Below, piece by piece: positions 8,961-18,494 of a stretch of 64,000 nt of DNA. Source of the stretch: Pullulanibacillus camelliae (GTDB lineage Bacteria; Bacillota; Bacilli; Bacillales; Sporolactobacillaceae); assembly GCF_014642655.1 (NCBI RefSeq), contig NZ_BMIR01000008.1, forward strand, positions 62,001-126,000, read 5' to 3'. The notes below the pieces were generated by a model that saw only the letters and a program-made list of their open reading frames with translations, was not told the DNA's origin and did not search any database. Within the stretch, counting starts at the first letter, position 1, and the number at the start of each line of letters is the position of its first letter. Both the position numbers and the translations under genes were made by a program.

Positions 8961-10313
8961 ATGAGACAACTATCAGAGTATCAACAGAAGGAAATTCTCG
9001 TCCTTGGTATGGCTAAAAGTGGTTTTGTGGCCGCCAAGCTTTTACATCGTTTAGGAGCAAAGGTTACTGTCAATGATCGCTCATCTCTCAGCGGCAATCC
9101 CCATGTCTTGGAGCTCAGTGCGCTCGGGATAGACATTGTTGATAACGGGCATCCTTTAGAGCTTGTAACGGAGGCGACGTATCTGGTCGTCAAAAATCCG
9201 GGAATACCGTATACGAATCCGTTGCTTCAAAAAGCTGAACGCTTGGGCGTTCCCGTCATTACTGAAGTGGAGCTGGCGGCAAAAATTTCTGAAGCACCGT
9301 TTGTGGCGATTACAGGATCCAATGGCAAAACAACGACGACTACGCTTATTGGTGAAATGCTAAAGGGGAGTCCTCAGCAACCCCTTGTTGCTGGGAATAT
9401 CGGCACGGTCCTAAGCGAGGTCGCTCAAGAGGCTACTCATGATCATGTCATTGTTGCAGAACTGTCCAGTTTTCAATTGATGGGTGTACAAACCTTCCAT
9501 CCTAGGGTAGCGGTTTTTCTTAACTTATTTGATGCTCACCTAGATTATCACGGGACGTTCGAAGCGTATGGACAAGCTAAAGCGAAAATAACACAACAGC
9601 AAACGGTGACAGATTGGCTTGTGACCAATGCGGATGATGCAAGGGTTCAAGGATTTACTGCTGAATCCAAAGCACAGCGTCTCTATTTTTCTGTGAATAA
9701 AAAAGTAGACGGCGCTTATCTGGAGCACGAAGCACTTTGCTTTAATGGTGACGTTATTATCGCTCAAGAGGAGCTGGCGATGCCAAAGGGAGAGCATAAT
9801 ATCGCCAATGCTTTGGCCGCTATTGCTGTAGCGAAGCTCATGGACGTTCCAAACGCTTTTATTAAAGACGTGTTACAATCCTTTACTGGTGTACCACATC
9901 GCTTGCAATATGTGGGGACGATTCATGATAGAGCTTTTTACAATGACTCCAAAGCAACGAATATTCTTGCGACTTCTAAGGCGTTGAGCGCCTTTCAAAA
10001 GCCGGTGATATTACTCGCTGGTGGATTAGATCGGGGCAATGATTTTGACGCCTTAAAGCCTTTCTTAAAAGCGGTCAAGGCCGTATTTGCATTTGGAGAA
10101 ACAAAGCAAAAGATTCAGGCAACGGCAAAAGAAGCAGGTGTGAAAACGGTGGAATTGGTCGATACTGTTGTGGAAGCAGTACAAGCTGCTTACAACCTGT
10201 CTGATGCTGGAGATGTCATTTTGTTGTCCCCTGCTTGTGCAAGCTGGGATCAGTTTAAAAGTTTTGAAGAGCGGGGAGACATGTTTGTTAAAACGGTGCA
10301 TACGCTAAAGTAG
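8961..10313 (+). CDS. murD: MurD, UDP-MurNAc-L-Ala:D-Glu ligase
   Basis: Cytoplasmic Mur ligase adding D-glutamate to UDP-MurNAc-L-Ala. A Rossmann-like N-terminal domain (VLGMAKSG) precedes the ATP loop GSNGKTTTT at about 119, the central domain with NLFDAHLDYHG, and a C-terminal domain with YNDSKATN and SPACASWDQF. Length is 450 aa. It sits tightly between mraY and spoVE in the same operon. Confidence 0.96.
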   Translation: MRQLSEYQQKEILVLGMAKSGFVAAKLLHRLGAKVTVNDRSSLSGNPHVLELSALGIDIVDNGHPLELVTEATYLVVKNPGIPYTNPLLQKAERLGVPVITEVELAAKISEAPFVAITGSNGKTTTTTLIGEMLKGSPQQPLVAGNIGTVLSEVAQEATHDHVIVAELSSFQLMGVQTFHPRVAVFLNLFDAHLDYHGTFEAYGQAKAKITQQQTVTDWLVTNADDARVQGFTAESKAQRLYFSVNKKVDGAYLEHEALCFNGDVIIAQEELAMPKGEHNIANALAAIAVAKLMDVPNAFIKDVLQSFTGVPHRLQYVGTIHDRAFYNDSKATNILATSKALSAFQKPVILLAGGLDRGNDFDALKPFLKAVKAVFAFGETKQKIQATAKEAGVKTVELVDTVVEAVQAAYNLSDAGDVILLSPACASWDQFKSFEERGDMFVKTVHTLK

Positions 10314-10381
10314 ACAGGTTATTTTCCTATAAAGATGCTTTATGAGAAGGGAAAGCATCTGATGTGAATGAGGTGGAGAAC

Positions 10382-11482
10382 ATGCCACAAAAAAAAGCGG
10401 CACCTGATTTCTTTCTTATTGTTGTTACCTTGTCTCTTTTAACGATTGGCTTGATTATGGTTTATAGCGCCAGTGCAGTCTGGGCTTCCTATCGCTTTGA
10501 TGATGCCTTTTATTTCGCCAAAAGGCAGCTCATCTTTGCCATCATAGGGATCATTGCAATGTTTTTTGTCATGAACATCAATTATTGGACGTGGCGGTCA
10601 TGGTCTAAAATAGCTCTGCTTGTATGCTTTATCCTGTTGATCCTTGTTCTCATTCCTGGGGTTGGGAAGGTGAGAGGTGGAGCAAGCAGTTGGCTCGGAC
10701 CGAGTGCATTTTCCATTCAGCCATCAGAATTCATGAAAATTGCTTTGATCATTTTCTTGGCCAAGTTCCTTTCAGAAAACCAGAAGTACGTGACGACGAT
10801 CAAAAAAGGGCTTGTCCCTTCTTTAGCCTTAGTCTTTTTAGCCTTTGGTCTGATCATGCTGCAGCCGGATCTTGGTTCAGGGACTGTACTAGTTGCGACA
10901 TGCTTAACCATGCTATTTGTGGCTGGAGCGCGGATTAAACATTTTGTCTTTTTAGGCTCAATCGGCGCTCTTGGTTTTGTTGGACTGATCATTTCAGCAC
11001 CCTATCGCATACAGAGAATCACATCGTTTATGGACCCGTGGAAGGATGCTCTTGGGAGTGGCTTTCAAATCATCCAATCGCTGTATGCGATCGGCCCTGG
11101 GGGGTTATTAGGATTCGGACTGGGACAAAGCAGGCAAAAGTTTCAGTATTTGCCAGAGCCACAAACGGATTTTATCTTTTCGATTATTTCAGAGGAGCTT
11201 GGTTTTATCGGCGCGACCTTCGTGCTTTTGCTCTTTTGCTTATTGCTTTGGAGAGGGATTAGAATCGCCTTGAGTGCGCCTGATCTCTATGGCAGCTTGC
11301 TATCTGTAGGTATTATCGGCATGATTGCGATTCAAGTGATGATTAATATCGCTGTTGTTACAGGATTAATGCCAGTTACTGGTATCACATTGCCATTTTT
11401 GAGCTATGGAGGTTCCTCGCTGACCCTGATGCTTGTAGCTGTTGGCATATTATTGAATATCAGCCGTTATGCACGCTTATAA
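10382..11482 (+). CDS. spoVE: SpoVE, SEDS-family peptidoglycan polymerase for the spore cortex
   Basis: Polytopic membrane glycosyltransferase of the FtsW/RodA/SpoVE family; partner of SpoVD. About ten membrane segments are present, with the family motifs YSASAVWA near the N-terminus, QPDLGSG in the middle and the terminal GLMPVTGITLPFLSYGG. The ATG at 10382 follows GGTGGAG and gives 366 aa, the B. subtilis SpoVE length; the in-frame GTG at 10364 adds a tail that SpoVE lacks. The position between murD and murG also matches. A dual role as a vegetative FtsW cannot be excluded. Confidence 0.93.
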   Translation: MPQKKAAPDFFLIVVTLSLLTIGLIMVYSASAVWASYRFDDAFYFAKRQLIFAIIGIIAMFFVMNINYWTWRSWSKIALLVCFILLILVLIPGVGKVRGGASSWLGPSAFSIQPSEFMKIALIIFLAKFLSENQKYVTTIKKGLVPSLALVFLAFGLIMLQPDLGSGTVLVATCLTMLFVAGARIKHFVFLGSIGALGFVGLIISAPYRIQRITSFMDPWKDALGSGFQIIQSLYAIGPGGLLGFGLGQSRQKFQYLPEPQTDFIFSIISEELGFIGATFVLLLFCLLLWRGIRIALSAPDLYGSLLSVGIIGMIAIQVMINIAVVTGLMPVTGITLPFLSYGGSSLTLMLVAVGILLNISRYARL

Positions 11483-11867
11483 AAAAGGGGATAGTAGTAG
11501 CAAGATGTTAGAGATTCGATACATTGCTAAAATTGGGTGTTCCTTTAGACTCCAAAAAGTCAGGGCACCCGATGTGCGTCGAAGGGTGTGCGAGTCCAAA
11601 GCGAATGGGTACTATCCGTTCCGATAACACGTGAAAATTTCATGCGTTTTTATCATTAAAAAACTCGTCATCGGCGAGTTTTTTTCTACTTTAGGCTATG
11701 TCTGATCTATATTTTAGAACGTGCACAAAAGGATAGACATCAACGAATATTTAACAGACCATGCCACACAAAATCAGCTGTTGTGATATGATATAAAAAT
11801 CTAATACAATATAAAAGAGATGTTTTTGCTTAGAAAACGTCGAAGTCATTTAAAAGGGTGAAAAGGA
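11483..11867 (+). other. spoVE-murG spacer with a terminator and no gene
   Basis: 385 bp without a convincing gene. A short terminator (AACTCG / CGAGTT then a run of T) lies at 11660-11686. The block at about 11510-11640 has motifs (CCAAAAAGT, CCCGATGTGC, GAAGGGTGT) that recall repeat family B at 17099-17245, but the match is weak. A T/A-rich stretch with TATGATATAAAA near 11788 could carry a separate murG promoter. Confidence 0.4.
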
Positions 11868-12956
11868 ATGAGAGTTTTAGTGAGTGGCGGTGGTACAGGC
11901 GGTCATATTTATCCTGCCATTGCCTTGATTCATGAAATACAACGTCAAGAGCCGGATGCGGCATTTATGTACATAGGGACGACCAACGGATTGGAAAAGG
12001 ATATTGTTGAACGAGAGCATATCCCTTTCCATGCACTGAATATAACTGGATTTAAAAGAAAGCTTTCTTTTGACAACGTCATGACAGTGGCGCGGTTTTT
12101 AAAAGGCGTGAGTAAAAGCAAGAGTCTCATTCATAAATTTGCACCAGATGTCGTCATCGGTACGGGTGGATATGTGTGTGGTCCTGTGGTCTATGCAGCT
12201 TCCAAATTACAAGTGCCAACCATTATCCATGAGCAAAATAGTGTGCCAGGACTTACCAACAAATTTTTAAGTCGTTATGTTGATCGTGTAGCTCTATCGA
12301 TGGAAGAGGCTGAGAGCTTCTTTAAGAATGGGCAATTAGTATTAACGGGCAATCCAAGGGCGTCAGAAATGCTTAATGGTGACGGTGAGGCAGGCTTGCT
12401 GTCCGTCGATTTACAACCTGATAAAAAGACGGTATTAATTTTTGGGGGCAGTCGTGGAGCGAGACCGATCAATGAAGCTACTCTTGAGCTTTTGCCACAA
12501 TTAGCGGAAAGGGATTATCAAGTTCTATACGTCACAGGACAAGTGCATTTTGAGCAGGTCATGGCAGAGGTCAATAAAATGGGGAAACCGTCTAATTTGT
12601 CGGTGCAGCCCTTCCTCCATAACATGAAGGATGTTTTAGCAGGTGTAGACCTTGTTGTTTCAAGAGCAGGGGCAACCACGCTCGCTGAAGTCACGGCTAT
12701 TGGCTTACCAACCATATTGATTCCAAGCCCATATGTGACAAATAATCATCAAGAAAAAAATGCGCGTGCCTTAGAGAAACATGGAGCAGCCATTGTGATG
12801 ACTGAAAGTGAATTGAATGCAGCGACATTGCTTAAACAAATCGATGGGATTATGTCGGATACAAGTAAAAGAGTGATTATGAAGGAACGGGCATTAGATT
12901 TAGGGATACCTGATGCAGCTCATCGATTATATAAGCTTATTTTAGAGCTGAGGTAG
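11868..12956 (+). CDS. murG: MurG, lipid II-forming GlcNAc transferase
   Basis: Membrane-associated GT-B enzyme that adds GlcNAc from UDP-GlcNAc to lipid I. The N-terminal glycine-rich [31 protein letters not shown] and the C-terminal [10 protein letters not shown] are all diagnostic. Length is 362 aa, one short of the B. subtilis protein. Unlike in B. subtilis, murB does not follow; a 328-bp spacer leads to divIB. Confidence 0.97.
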   Translation: MRVLVSGGGTGGHIYPAIALIHEIQRQEPDAAFMYIGTTNGLEKDIVEREHIPFHALNITGFKRKLSFDNVMTVARFLKGVSKSKSLIHKFAPDVVIGTGGYVCGPVVYAASKLQVPTIIHEQNSVPGLTNKFLSRYVDRVALSMEEAESFFKNGQLVLTGNPRASEMLNGDGEAGLLSVDLQPDKKTVLIFGGSRGARPINEATLELLPQLAERDYQVLYVTGQVHFEQVMAEVNKMGKPSNLSVQPFLHNMKDVLAGVDLVVSRAGATTLAEVTAIGLPTILIPSPYVTNNHQEKNARALEKHGAAIVMTESELNAATLLKQIDGIMSDTSKRVIMKERALDLGIPDAAHRLYKLILELR

Positions 12957-13112
12957 AGCCTTTTGATAAAAGAGTAACAGGTTTGGCGCGATGTGCAGGG
13001 CATAAAGTAGGAGAGGCGAAGTGTATGCATCTCTTACAATAACAATGAATGCTCAGCTTTAGCGCGACAATGTGAAAATCCTTTAAAAAGGCATCTATTC
13101 AAAGTAGGTTTA

Positions 13113-13164
13113 TGCTATAATAACTTTTAACGATGAAGCGGCATTTCTGTGAATGTCGCTTCTC
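13113..13164 (+). promoter_or_regulatory. Extended -10 promoter and hairpin upstream of divIB
   Basis: TGCTATAAT at 13113-13121 is a perfect extended -10 element without a good -35. It is followed at about 13135-13164 by an 11-bp inverted repeat (GAAGCGGCATT / AATGTCGCTTC, one G-U pair) that lacks a T-tract. It probably gives divIB its own transcription start 120-150 bp upstream. The hairpin role is unknown. Confidence 0.5.
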
Positions 13165-13284
13165 GTCTCCAGTAGATAACCACACTTGAGCTCTACTTCC
13201 ATTTTGTCTCTTCACAGGTTACAATCATCTACTGTACATAATACATTTGTGACATAGTTTATAAAGAAGTGTTGGGTGAAGCAT

Positions 13285-14067
13285 ATGCCAGAAAAAAAGG
13301 TCATTCAACTTGAAGACCGTATTCCAAAGCTTAAGGCACAAAGAAAGCAAAAAGCGAATCGTCGTATGATCTTTTATCTTACAATATTATTTATATTAAT
13401 CTTAGCGGTTGTCTATTTTGAATCCCCACTAAGCAATGTGCATACCTTATCGATAAAAGGGAACGATTATGTGTCGAAACAACAAATCGCCCGGCAAAGT
13501 GGGGTGACTAAGCATAGTAAGATTTGGGATATTGATGAACAGAAGATTGAACGCTCTTTGAAGAAACTGCCGATGATAAAACATGCTGATGTTCAGAGTC
13601 ATTTTCCAGGGACAGTAACGATTGCCATTACGGAATATACTAAAGTCGCCTATTTGCAGAAAGATGATCGCTATTATCCGGTGCTATCAAGTGGTAAGAT
13701 CATGAATGATGTGTCAGGAAAAGCACTGCCAAGTTCAGCGCCTATTATAAAAGGTGTCGAACAAGGGAAGCCATTAAAAGCAGTGACCAAGCAAATCATG
13801 GCGTTGAATCCTGCGATCAAGCACGGTATTTCTGAAATTGTTAGTGCGCCTTCCAAATATTATGATGATGAATTGCATCTTTATATGAATGATGGCAATG
13901 AAGTGATTGTGACAACGAGTCGTTTAGCCAGCAAGCTCAATCATTTCTACCCAAGCGTGACTTCAACACTTAAGGATAATGAGCGAGGAATTTTAGACCT
14001 TACCGTTGGTCAAGTATTTACACCTTATGAGAAGTCAAAAAAGAGCTCCGATAAAAGTTCAGAATAG
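13285..14067 (+). CDS. divIB: DivIB (FtsQ family) division protein
   Basis: Bitopic divisome protein that binds FtsL and DivIC. A basic cytoplasmic tail of about 30 residues (KAQRKQKANRR) precedes a single membrane segment. A POTRA domain follows (SNVHTLSIKGNDYVSKQQI) and then the FtsQ/DivIB beta domain. The Ser/Lys-rich C-terminus is typical. The ATG at 13285 is preferred over GTG 13276. Product is 260 aa. It stands apart from both neighbours by spacers of more than 300 bp. Confidence 0.9.
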   Translation: MPEKKVIQLEDRIPKLKAQRKQKANRRMIFYLTILFILILAVVYFESPLSNVHTLSIKGNDYVSKQQIARQSGVTKHSKIWDIDEQKIERSLKKLPMIKHADVQSHFPGTVTIAITEYTKVAYLQKDDRYYPVLSSGKIMNDVSGKALPSSAPIIKGVEQGKPLKAVTKQIMALNPAIKHGISEIVSAPSKYYDDELHLYMNDGNEVIVTTSRLASKLNHFYPSVTSTLKDNERGILDLTVGQVFTPYEKSKKSSDKSSE

Positions 14068-14160
14068 CATGCTGTGAGATTTTGATCGTGACTTATTTTT
14101 TAGTTTCAAATTCAGCACAGGTTCCCTAGGGGAAAAGAGTACACATGGAGGTATTTGCAA

Positions 14161-14292
14161 ATGGCCAAGCCTTCTATAGCACTAAGCGGCTATAGAGTAG
14201 ATCAGAATAAGCTGAACAAATTTGCATACTTAAAAAGTGCTTCGAGAAGATGTGAGGATACAAAAAGGGATAAGTCGTTACGAAAAATCTAA
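14161..14292 (+). CDS. Possible 43-residue basic protein, unknown function
   Basis: A short frame (MAKPSIALSGYRVDQNKLNK...) has an ATG well placed after GGAGGT. The product is rich in Lys and Arg and has one Cys. I do not recognise it. It lies where B. subtilis carries ylxW-ylxX-sbp, between divIB and ftsA, but shows no resemblance to those genes. An 8-bp inverted repeat (TCTATAGC / GCTATAGA) lies within its first codons, so the block could instead be a regulatory site. Only the ribosome site supports coding. Confidence 0.3.
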   Translation: MAKPSIALSGYRVDQNKLNKFAYLKSASRRCEDTKRDKSLRKI

Positions 14293-14320
14293 TATGTAAC
14301 AATAATTTTATCATTATAAA

Positions 14321-14456
14321 AAAGGATAAATGTGTCTATATGTTGAATACCATTCTTATGGTAGAATAATATTTCAGAGGATATCACGAATATCATATTT
14401 TTTTTCTATTAGTTAGCGACATATACTTGTCAACATGGTACACTTGTAATTATAAA
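14321..14456 (+). promoter_or_regulatory. Promoter region of ftsA-ftsZ
   Basis: Two candidate promoters are visible. AAAGGATAA (14321-14329) with GAATA (14345) resembles a SigH promoter, though the spacing is one base longer than usual. TTGTCA (14427-14432) with TATAAA (14451-14456) resembles a SigA promoter with an 18-bp spacer. Between them is a TACCAT-TCTT-ATGGTA inverted repeat at about 14348-14363. B. subtilis ftsAZ is known to have both SigA and SigH promoters, which fits. Confidence 0.5.
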
Positions 14457-14516
14457 AGTTAAATCAATAATAAATGAGATACTGATAGATGGAGTAGATT
14501 AAGGAGGTGCCGGAGA

Positions 14517-15797
14517 TTGAACAACAATGACATATATGTAAGCTTAGACATCGGTACATCCACGGTCAAAGTTTTGATTGGCGAAATGACAGGGGACTCA
14601 TTAAATGTCATTGGCATCGGTAAAGCGGACTCTAATGGACTAAAAAAAGGGTCAATTGTTGATATAGATGAAACGGTGCGCTCAATTCGAAACGCGGTGG
14701 AGCAGGCCGAAAGAATGGTAGGATCAAAAGTACAGAGCGTCATCGTAGGCGTGACAGGAAATCACATCCAATTACATCCTTGTCACGGTGTGGTTGCTGT
14801 CTCAAGTGATAACCGAGAAATCGGTGATGATGATATCACGCGGGTGATGGAGGCTGCGCAGGTCATGCCTATTGCGCCTGAACGAGAAATCATCGATGTC
14901 ATTCATCATGAGTTTATCGTAGATGGACTAGAAGGGATTAATGACCCAAGAGGCATGGTTGGCGTTCGTCTGGAAATGAAGGGTATTGTGATTACTGGCT
15001 CTAAAACCATTTTACATAATCTTGAGCGCTGTGTTGAAAAGGCGGGCTTAGAGATTGCCGATATTTGTTTAACACCTTTGGCACTAGGCTCTGTTGCGCT
15101 TACAAGTGATGAAAAAAATCTTGGTGTGGCACTTGTTGATATTGGTGGTGGCACAACGAAGGTGGCCGTTTTTGACCAAGGGATTTTAATCGATACGTTC
15201 GTCCTTCCCATAGGTGGGAATCATATTACGAAGGACATTTCCATTGGTCTTCGGACGACAACGGATCATGCCGAATCTATTAAATTAAAATATGGACATG
15301 CTTTTATCGACCATGCATCCAATGAAGAAGGCTTTCTCGTACAGAAGATGAATGGTTCAGGAGATGAAACGATCAGTCAGCAGGATCTTGCTTACATAAT
15401 AGAGCCACGTATCGCTGAAATTTTAGAGCTGATCAATGAGGAGATCCGCCGAAATGGATTTTTAGAGCTACCAGGCGGTTATATCTTAACCGGTGGCGTT
15501 GCGGCAATGGAAGGCATATTAGATCTTGCACAGCATGAGCTTAACAATAATGTCAGGGTCGCAATCCCGGATTATATTGGTGTGAGAGAACCCCAATATA
15601 CCACATGTGTGGGGTTGATCAAATTTGCCTATCGCAATGTCAGAATTCAAGGCAGAGACTTTGGAGTAGCAATTGCCCCCGAGATGTCTAATGGACAAGG
15701 ACACCAAAAGAAGAATAAAGTCAAAGCAGAAAAAAATCCTAACCGTGGCGGTGTCACAAAAAAAGTAAAGCAATTGTTTGATTCATTCTTTGATTGA
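14517..15797 (+). CDS. ftsA: FtsA, actin-like tether of FtsZ
   Basis: Actin-family ATPase that anchors FtsZ filaments to the membrane and recruits later division proteins. The start is TTG at 14517, 8 bases after AGGAGGTG, giving MNNNDIYVSLDIGTS, which matches the B. subtilis N-terminus. Phosphate-binding loops (SLDIGTSTVKV, VDIGGGTTKVA) and the adenosine motif (GGYILTGGVAAMEG) are present. A basic region and a terminal amphipathic helix (TKKVKQLFDSFF) serve for membrane binding. Product is 426 aa. It is followed 36 bp later by ftsZ. Confidence 0.96.
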   Translation: MNNNDIYVSLDIGTSTVKVLIGEMTGDSLNVIGIGKADSNGLKKGSIVDIDETVRSIRNAVEQAERMVGSKVQSVIVGVTGNHIQLHPCHGVVAVSSDNREIGDDDITRVMEAAQVMPIAPEREIIDVIHHEFIVDGLEGINDPRGMVGVRLEMKGIVITGSKTILHNLERCVEKAGLEIADICLTPLALGSVALTSDEKNLGVALVDIGGGTTKVAVFDQGILIDTFVLPIGGNHITKDISIGLRTTTDHAESIKLKYGHAFIDHASNEEGFLVQKMNGSGDETISQQDLAYIIEPRIAEILELINEEIRRNGFLELPGGYILTGGVAAMEGILDLAQHELNNNVRVAIPDYIGVREPQYTTCVGLIKFAYRNVRIQGRDFGVAIAPEMSNGQGHQKKNKVKAEKNPNRGGVTKKVKQLFDSFFD

Positions 15798-15833
15798 TCG
15801 ACTTGGGCAATTAATAAATGGGAGGCACATAGA

Positions 15834-16961
15834 ATGTTAGACTATATGGAGATGGAACAGCTGGCACAAATAAAAGTCATCGGCGTTGGAGGCGGCGGTT
15901 CAAACGCGGTTAATCGCATGATTGAGAGCGGCATTCAAGGCGTTGAATTCATTTGTGTGAATACAGATGGACAAGCATTAAAACTTTCAAAAGCTGAAAT
16001 AAAATTACAGCTCGGTGAAAAGTTAACAAGAGGGCTAGGCGCAGGAGCGAATCCTGATATTGGTAAAAAGGCTGCAGAAGAAAGCAGAGAACAAATTGAA
16101 GAAGTGCTCAAAGGGGCCGATATGGTCTTTGTCACTGCTGGAATGGGTGGCGGAACTGGAACGGGTGCTGCACCAGTGATTGCAGAAATCGCCAAGGACT
16201 TAGGGGCACTTACTGTAGGAGTCGTCACTCGCCCGTTTACATTTGAAGGGCGAAAACGCTCGACACAAGCGGCTGGTGGTATCAATCACCTCAAAGAAAA
16301 AGTAGATACATTAATTGTGATTCCCAATGACCGTCTTTTGGAAATTGTTGATCGCAATACGCCAATGCTTGAAGCATTTCGTGAGGCAGATAACGTTTTG
16401 CGCCAAGGCGTCCAGGGCATTTCCGATTTAATTGCGATGCCAGGGCTCATTAATTTGGACTTTGCTGATGTTAAAACGATTATGACAGATGGTGGTACAG
16501 CGCTAATGGCTATTGGTGTGGCTACAGGAGAAAATCGTGCAGCTGAAGCGGCTAAAAAGGCAATTTCAAGTCCATTGTTAGAAAAATCGATTGATGGAGC
16601 CAAAGGGGTATTAATGAATATTACAGGCGGCTCTAACCTTAGTCTTTATGAGGTGAATGAAGCAGCAGATATCGTCGCATCCGCGGCGGATCAAGAGGTG
16701 AATATGATCTTTGGTTCAGTTATCAGTGAGGAACTCGAAGATGAAATCATTGTGACTGTCATTGCGACTGGATTTGAGGAAGGGGAAAGCCGTAATCCGT
16801 CCATCCGTCGAGGAGAACGAATGAACCCAATGCCATCACAAAACAAACCGATGCATCGCGAAGAGCCAGAAGCTCCGCGTCCTTCACATCCATCTGTGGA
16901 AGAGGAGGAAGATACTCTCGATATTCCAACCTTTTTAAGAAATAGAAACCGTCGCCGTTAA
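15834..16961 (+). CDS. ftsZ: FtsZ, tubulin-like division GTPase
   Basis: Polymerises into the Z ring at midcell and, in sporulation, at the poles. The tubulin signature GGGTGTG is at residues 105-111, with the T7 loop region [12 protein letters not shown] disordered linker rich in Pro, Glu and Arg follows, then the conserved C-terminal peptide DIPTFLRNR, which binds FtsA, SepF and other partners. The length is 375 aa, near the usual size. It has a good GGGAGG ribosome site and is cotranscribed with ftsA. Confidence 0.98.
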   Translation: MLDYMEMEQLAQIKVIGVGGGGSNAVNRMIESGIQGVEFICVNTDGQALKLSKAEIKLQLGEKLTRGLGAGANPDIGKKAAEESREQIEEVLKGADMVFVTAGMGGGTGTGAAPVIAEIAKDLGALTVGVVTRPFTFEGRKRSTQAAGGINHLKEKVDTLIVIPNDRLLEIVDRNTPMLEAFREADNVLRQGVQGISDLIAMPGLINLDFADVKTIMTDGGTALMAIGVATGENRAAEAAKKAISSPLLEKSIDGAKGVLMNITGGSNLSLYEVNEAADIVASAADQEVNMIFGSVISEELEDEIIVTVIATGFEEGESRNPSIRRGERMNPMPSQNKPMHREEPEAPRPSHPSVEEEEDTLDIPTFLRNRNRRR

Positions 16962-16977
16962 TTCGGTGGCGGTTTTT
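16948..16977 (+). terminator. ftsZ terminator, overlapping the stop codon
   Basis: The stem ACCGTCGCCG / CGGTGGCGGT begins in the last Arg codons of ftsZ, spans the stop and is followed by TTTTT. The basic RNRNRRR tail is thus partly encoded by the terminator stem. Confidence 0.8.
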
Positions 16978-17098
16978 CCTATCAAGCGATACGAGTAGAC
17001 ACAGGGACAGCGGAGTTTTAGTCATAAAACCCTTAAAGAGCGTTGTCTAAGGGCCTTACATTCTTCAAGAAACTTCAAGCTAAGTAGTCACATCCATC

Positions 17099-17245
17099 AA
17101 GGAACCTCGGCTAAAACCGTTATATCCTGTGCATCGAACGCCGAAACTCGTAGATCTCTGCCACCCAAAAAGTAAAGCACATTTTTTAGGGACCCCGCTG
17201 ATGTGCCGAAGGATGTTCCCATGGAAAGCGTGCGAAATCTACGCA
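17099..17245 (+). repeat. Interspersed repeat family B, copy 1
   Basis: This stretch includes GCATCGAACGCCGAA, CCCAAAAAGTAAAGC, AGGGACCCC and GGAAAGCGTGCG. The same ordered motifs occur in reverse orientation at 42455-42600. No gene is supported. The rest of the ftsZ-spoIIGA spacer (16980-17540) holds only the terminator, this repeat and the spoIIGA control region. Confidence 0.65.
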
Positions 17246-17424
17246 ATAGTATTCGGACTCCCCCTTTCTATGATGAAATGGATGTATTGGCTAAGCTTTT
17301 CCGCATTCCTCTTAATAGCACAGTATTTCATAATCTTTTGCTTACTTTAAGTAAGCACTATTATTTCAGTTGATTCTTCTCGATGATTTATTCCACTTCC
17401 CCTCTTCATTTTCTCTTATTTCTA

Positions 17425-17434
17425 TTCGACAAAA
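17425..17434 (-). promoter_or_regulatory. Spo0A box upstream of spoIIGA
   Basis: The minus strand reads TTTTGTCGAA, containing the core TGTCGAA of the Spo0A-binding consensus. It lies about 120 bp before the spoIIGA start. The B. subtilis spoIIG operon is directly activated by phosphorylated Spo0A from sites upstream of a SigA promoter, so position and sequence agree. I see no equally good second box, although B. subtilis has two. Confidence 0.65.
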
Positions 17435-17555
17435 TAAAGTATAGATAGGCAGTGAAATACAAAATAACAAGTTTTGCACACCATTAACTGACAGACATTC
17501 TATAAAAAAGCCCGTATACTTTGGATAAACAACCTTCCGACAGGTGGGGTCTTCT

Positions 17556-18473
17556 ATGACCATCTATTTGGATGTCGTCTGGCTTCTGAATGTATTGATT
17601 GATTTTATGATTTTAAAATTGACTGCGGGGGTGCTGAAAAGACCAATCCGCCGTTGGCGGTTAATAGTGGGGACGCTTTTTGCCTCTCTAATCATCTTAT
17701 TGCTTTTTACACCACTTTCACCTATTTTTTATAATCCAATAGGGAAATTGTTTTATTCGCTCTTAATCGTCTATATTGTGTTTGGGTTTCGCAGGTTTTC
17801 ACTGTTTTTCCAAAGCTTTTTTATGTTTTATTTTATCACCTTTATGATGGGTGGTAGTCTATTTGCTATTCACTATTTTCTTCAGTCAAGTCCATCATAT
17901 GATCACATGTTATCTTTCAGTACAATGGAGTATGGCGATCCAATCAGCTGGTTGTTTGTCGTCGTGGCTTTTCCTTGTATTTGGTTGTTTTCAAAAAAAC
18001 GGCTCGACCAAGTGGTGGTACGAAAATGGAGAACGGATCAAGAAATGGCGGTTGATATCTACTTTGGAAAGGTGATCATCCATGCAAGGGGAATGGTTGA
18101 TACAGGAAATCAGCTCAATCATCCATTCAATGATGCTCCTGTCATGTTTATCAATCATGAGGTTGCGCATGGACAATTGCCTGAAACCTTTTTTCACGAA
18201 GATCCTGTTCAGGTTTTCAATGCAACCACTATTGATCGTGAATGGCTGACGCGCCTAAGCCTTGTTCCATATAGAGGCGTGAGTGGGGAAGAAAAAATGG
18301 TGCTAGCAATCAAGCCTGATCAAGTCATTTTGAAATCAGACGATGGTATCTTGATGTGCAAGAAAGTGTTTGTGGCCTTAACTGAGCATCGCTTATCTGA
18401 GGATGATGCTTTTAATTGTATTGTGCACCCGGAGATGATTCAAAAAGGAACGCGTCAACTACCAGCTTCATAA
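17556..18473 (+). CDS. spoIIGA: SpoIIGA, membrane aspartic protease activating pro-SigE
   Basis: Mother-cell septal membrane protease that cleaves the pro-sequence of SigE after a signal from forespore SpoIIR. Five hydrophobic segments fill the N-terminal half ([12 protein letters not shown] onward). The C-terminal half has the aspartic-protease motif VDTGNQL and ends with IPYRGV-like and KPDQV motifs shared with B. subtilis. The ATG at 17556 follows AGGTGGGG and gives the B. subtilis-type N-terminus. Product is 305 aa. sigE follows after 21 bp in the same operon. Confidence 0.95.
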   Translation: MTIYLDVVWLLNVLIDFMILKLTAGVLKRPIRRWRLIVGTLFASLIILLLFTPLSPIFYNPIGKLFYSLLIVYIVFGFRRFSLFFQSFFMFYFITFMMGGSLFAIHYFLQSSPSYDHMLSFSTMEYGDPISWLFVVVAFPCIWLFSKKRLDQVVVRKWRTDQEMAVDIYFGKVIIHARGMVDTGNQLNHPFNDAPVMFINHEVAHGQLPETFFHEDPVQVFNATTIDREWLTRLSLVPYRGVSGEEKMVLAIKPDQVILKSDDGILMCKKVFVALTEHRLSEDDAFNCIVHPEMIQKGTRQLPAS

Positions 18474-18494
18474 GCGTAAAGGTGGGGGAGATAA

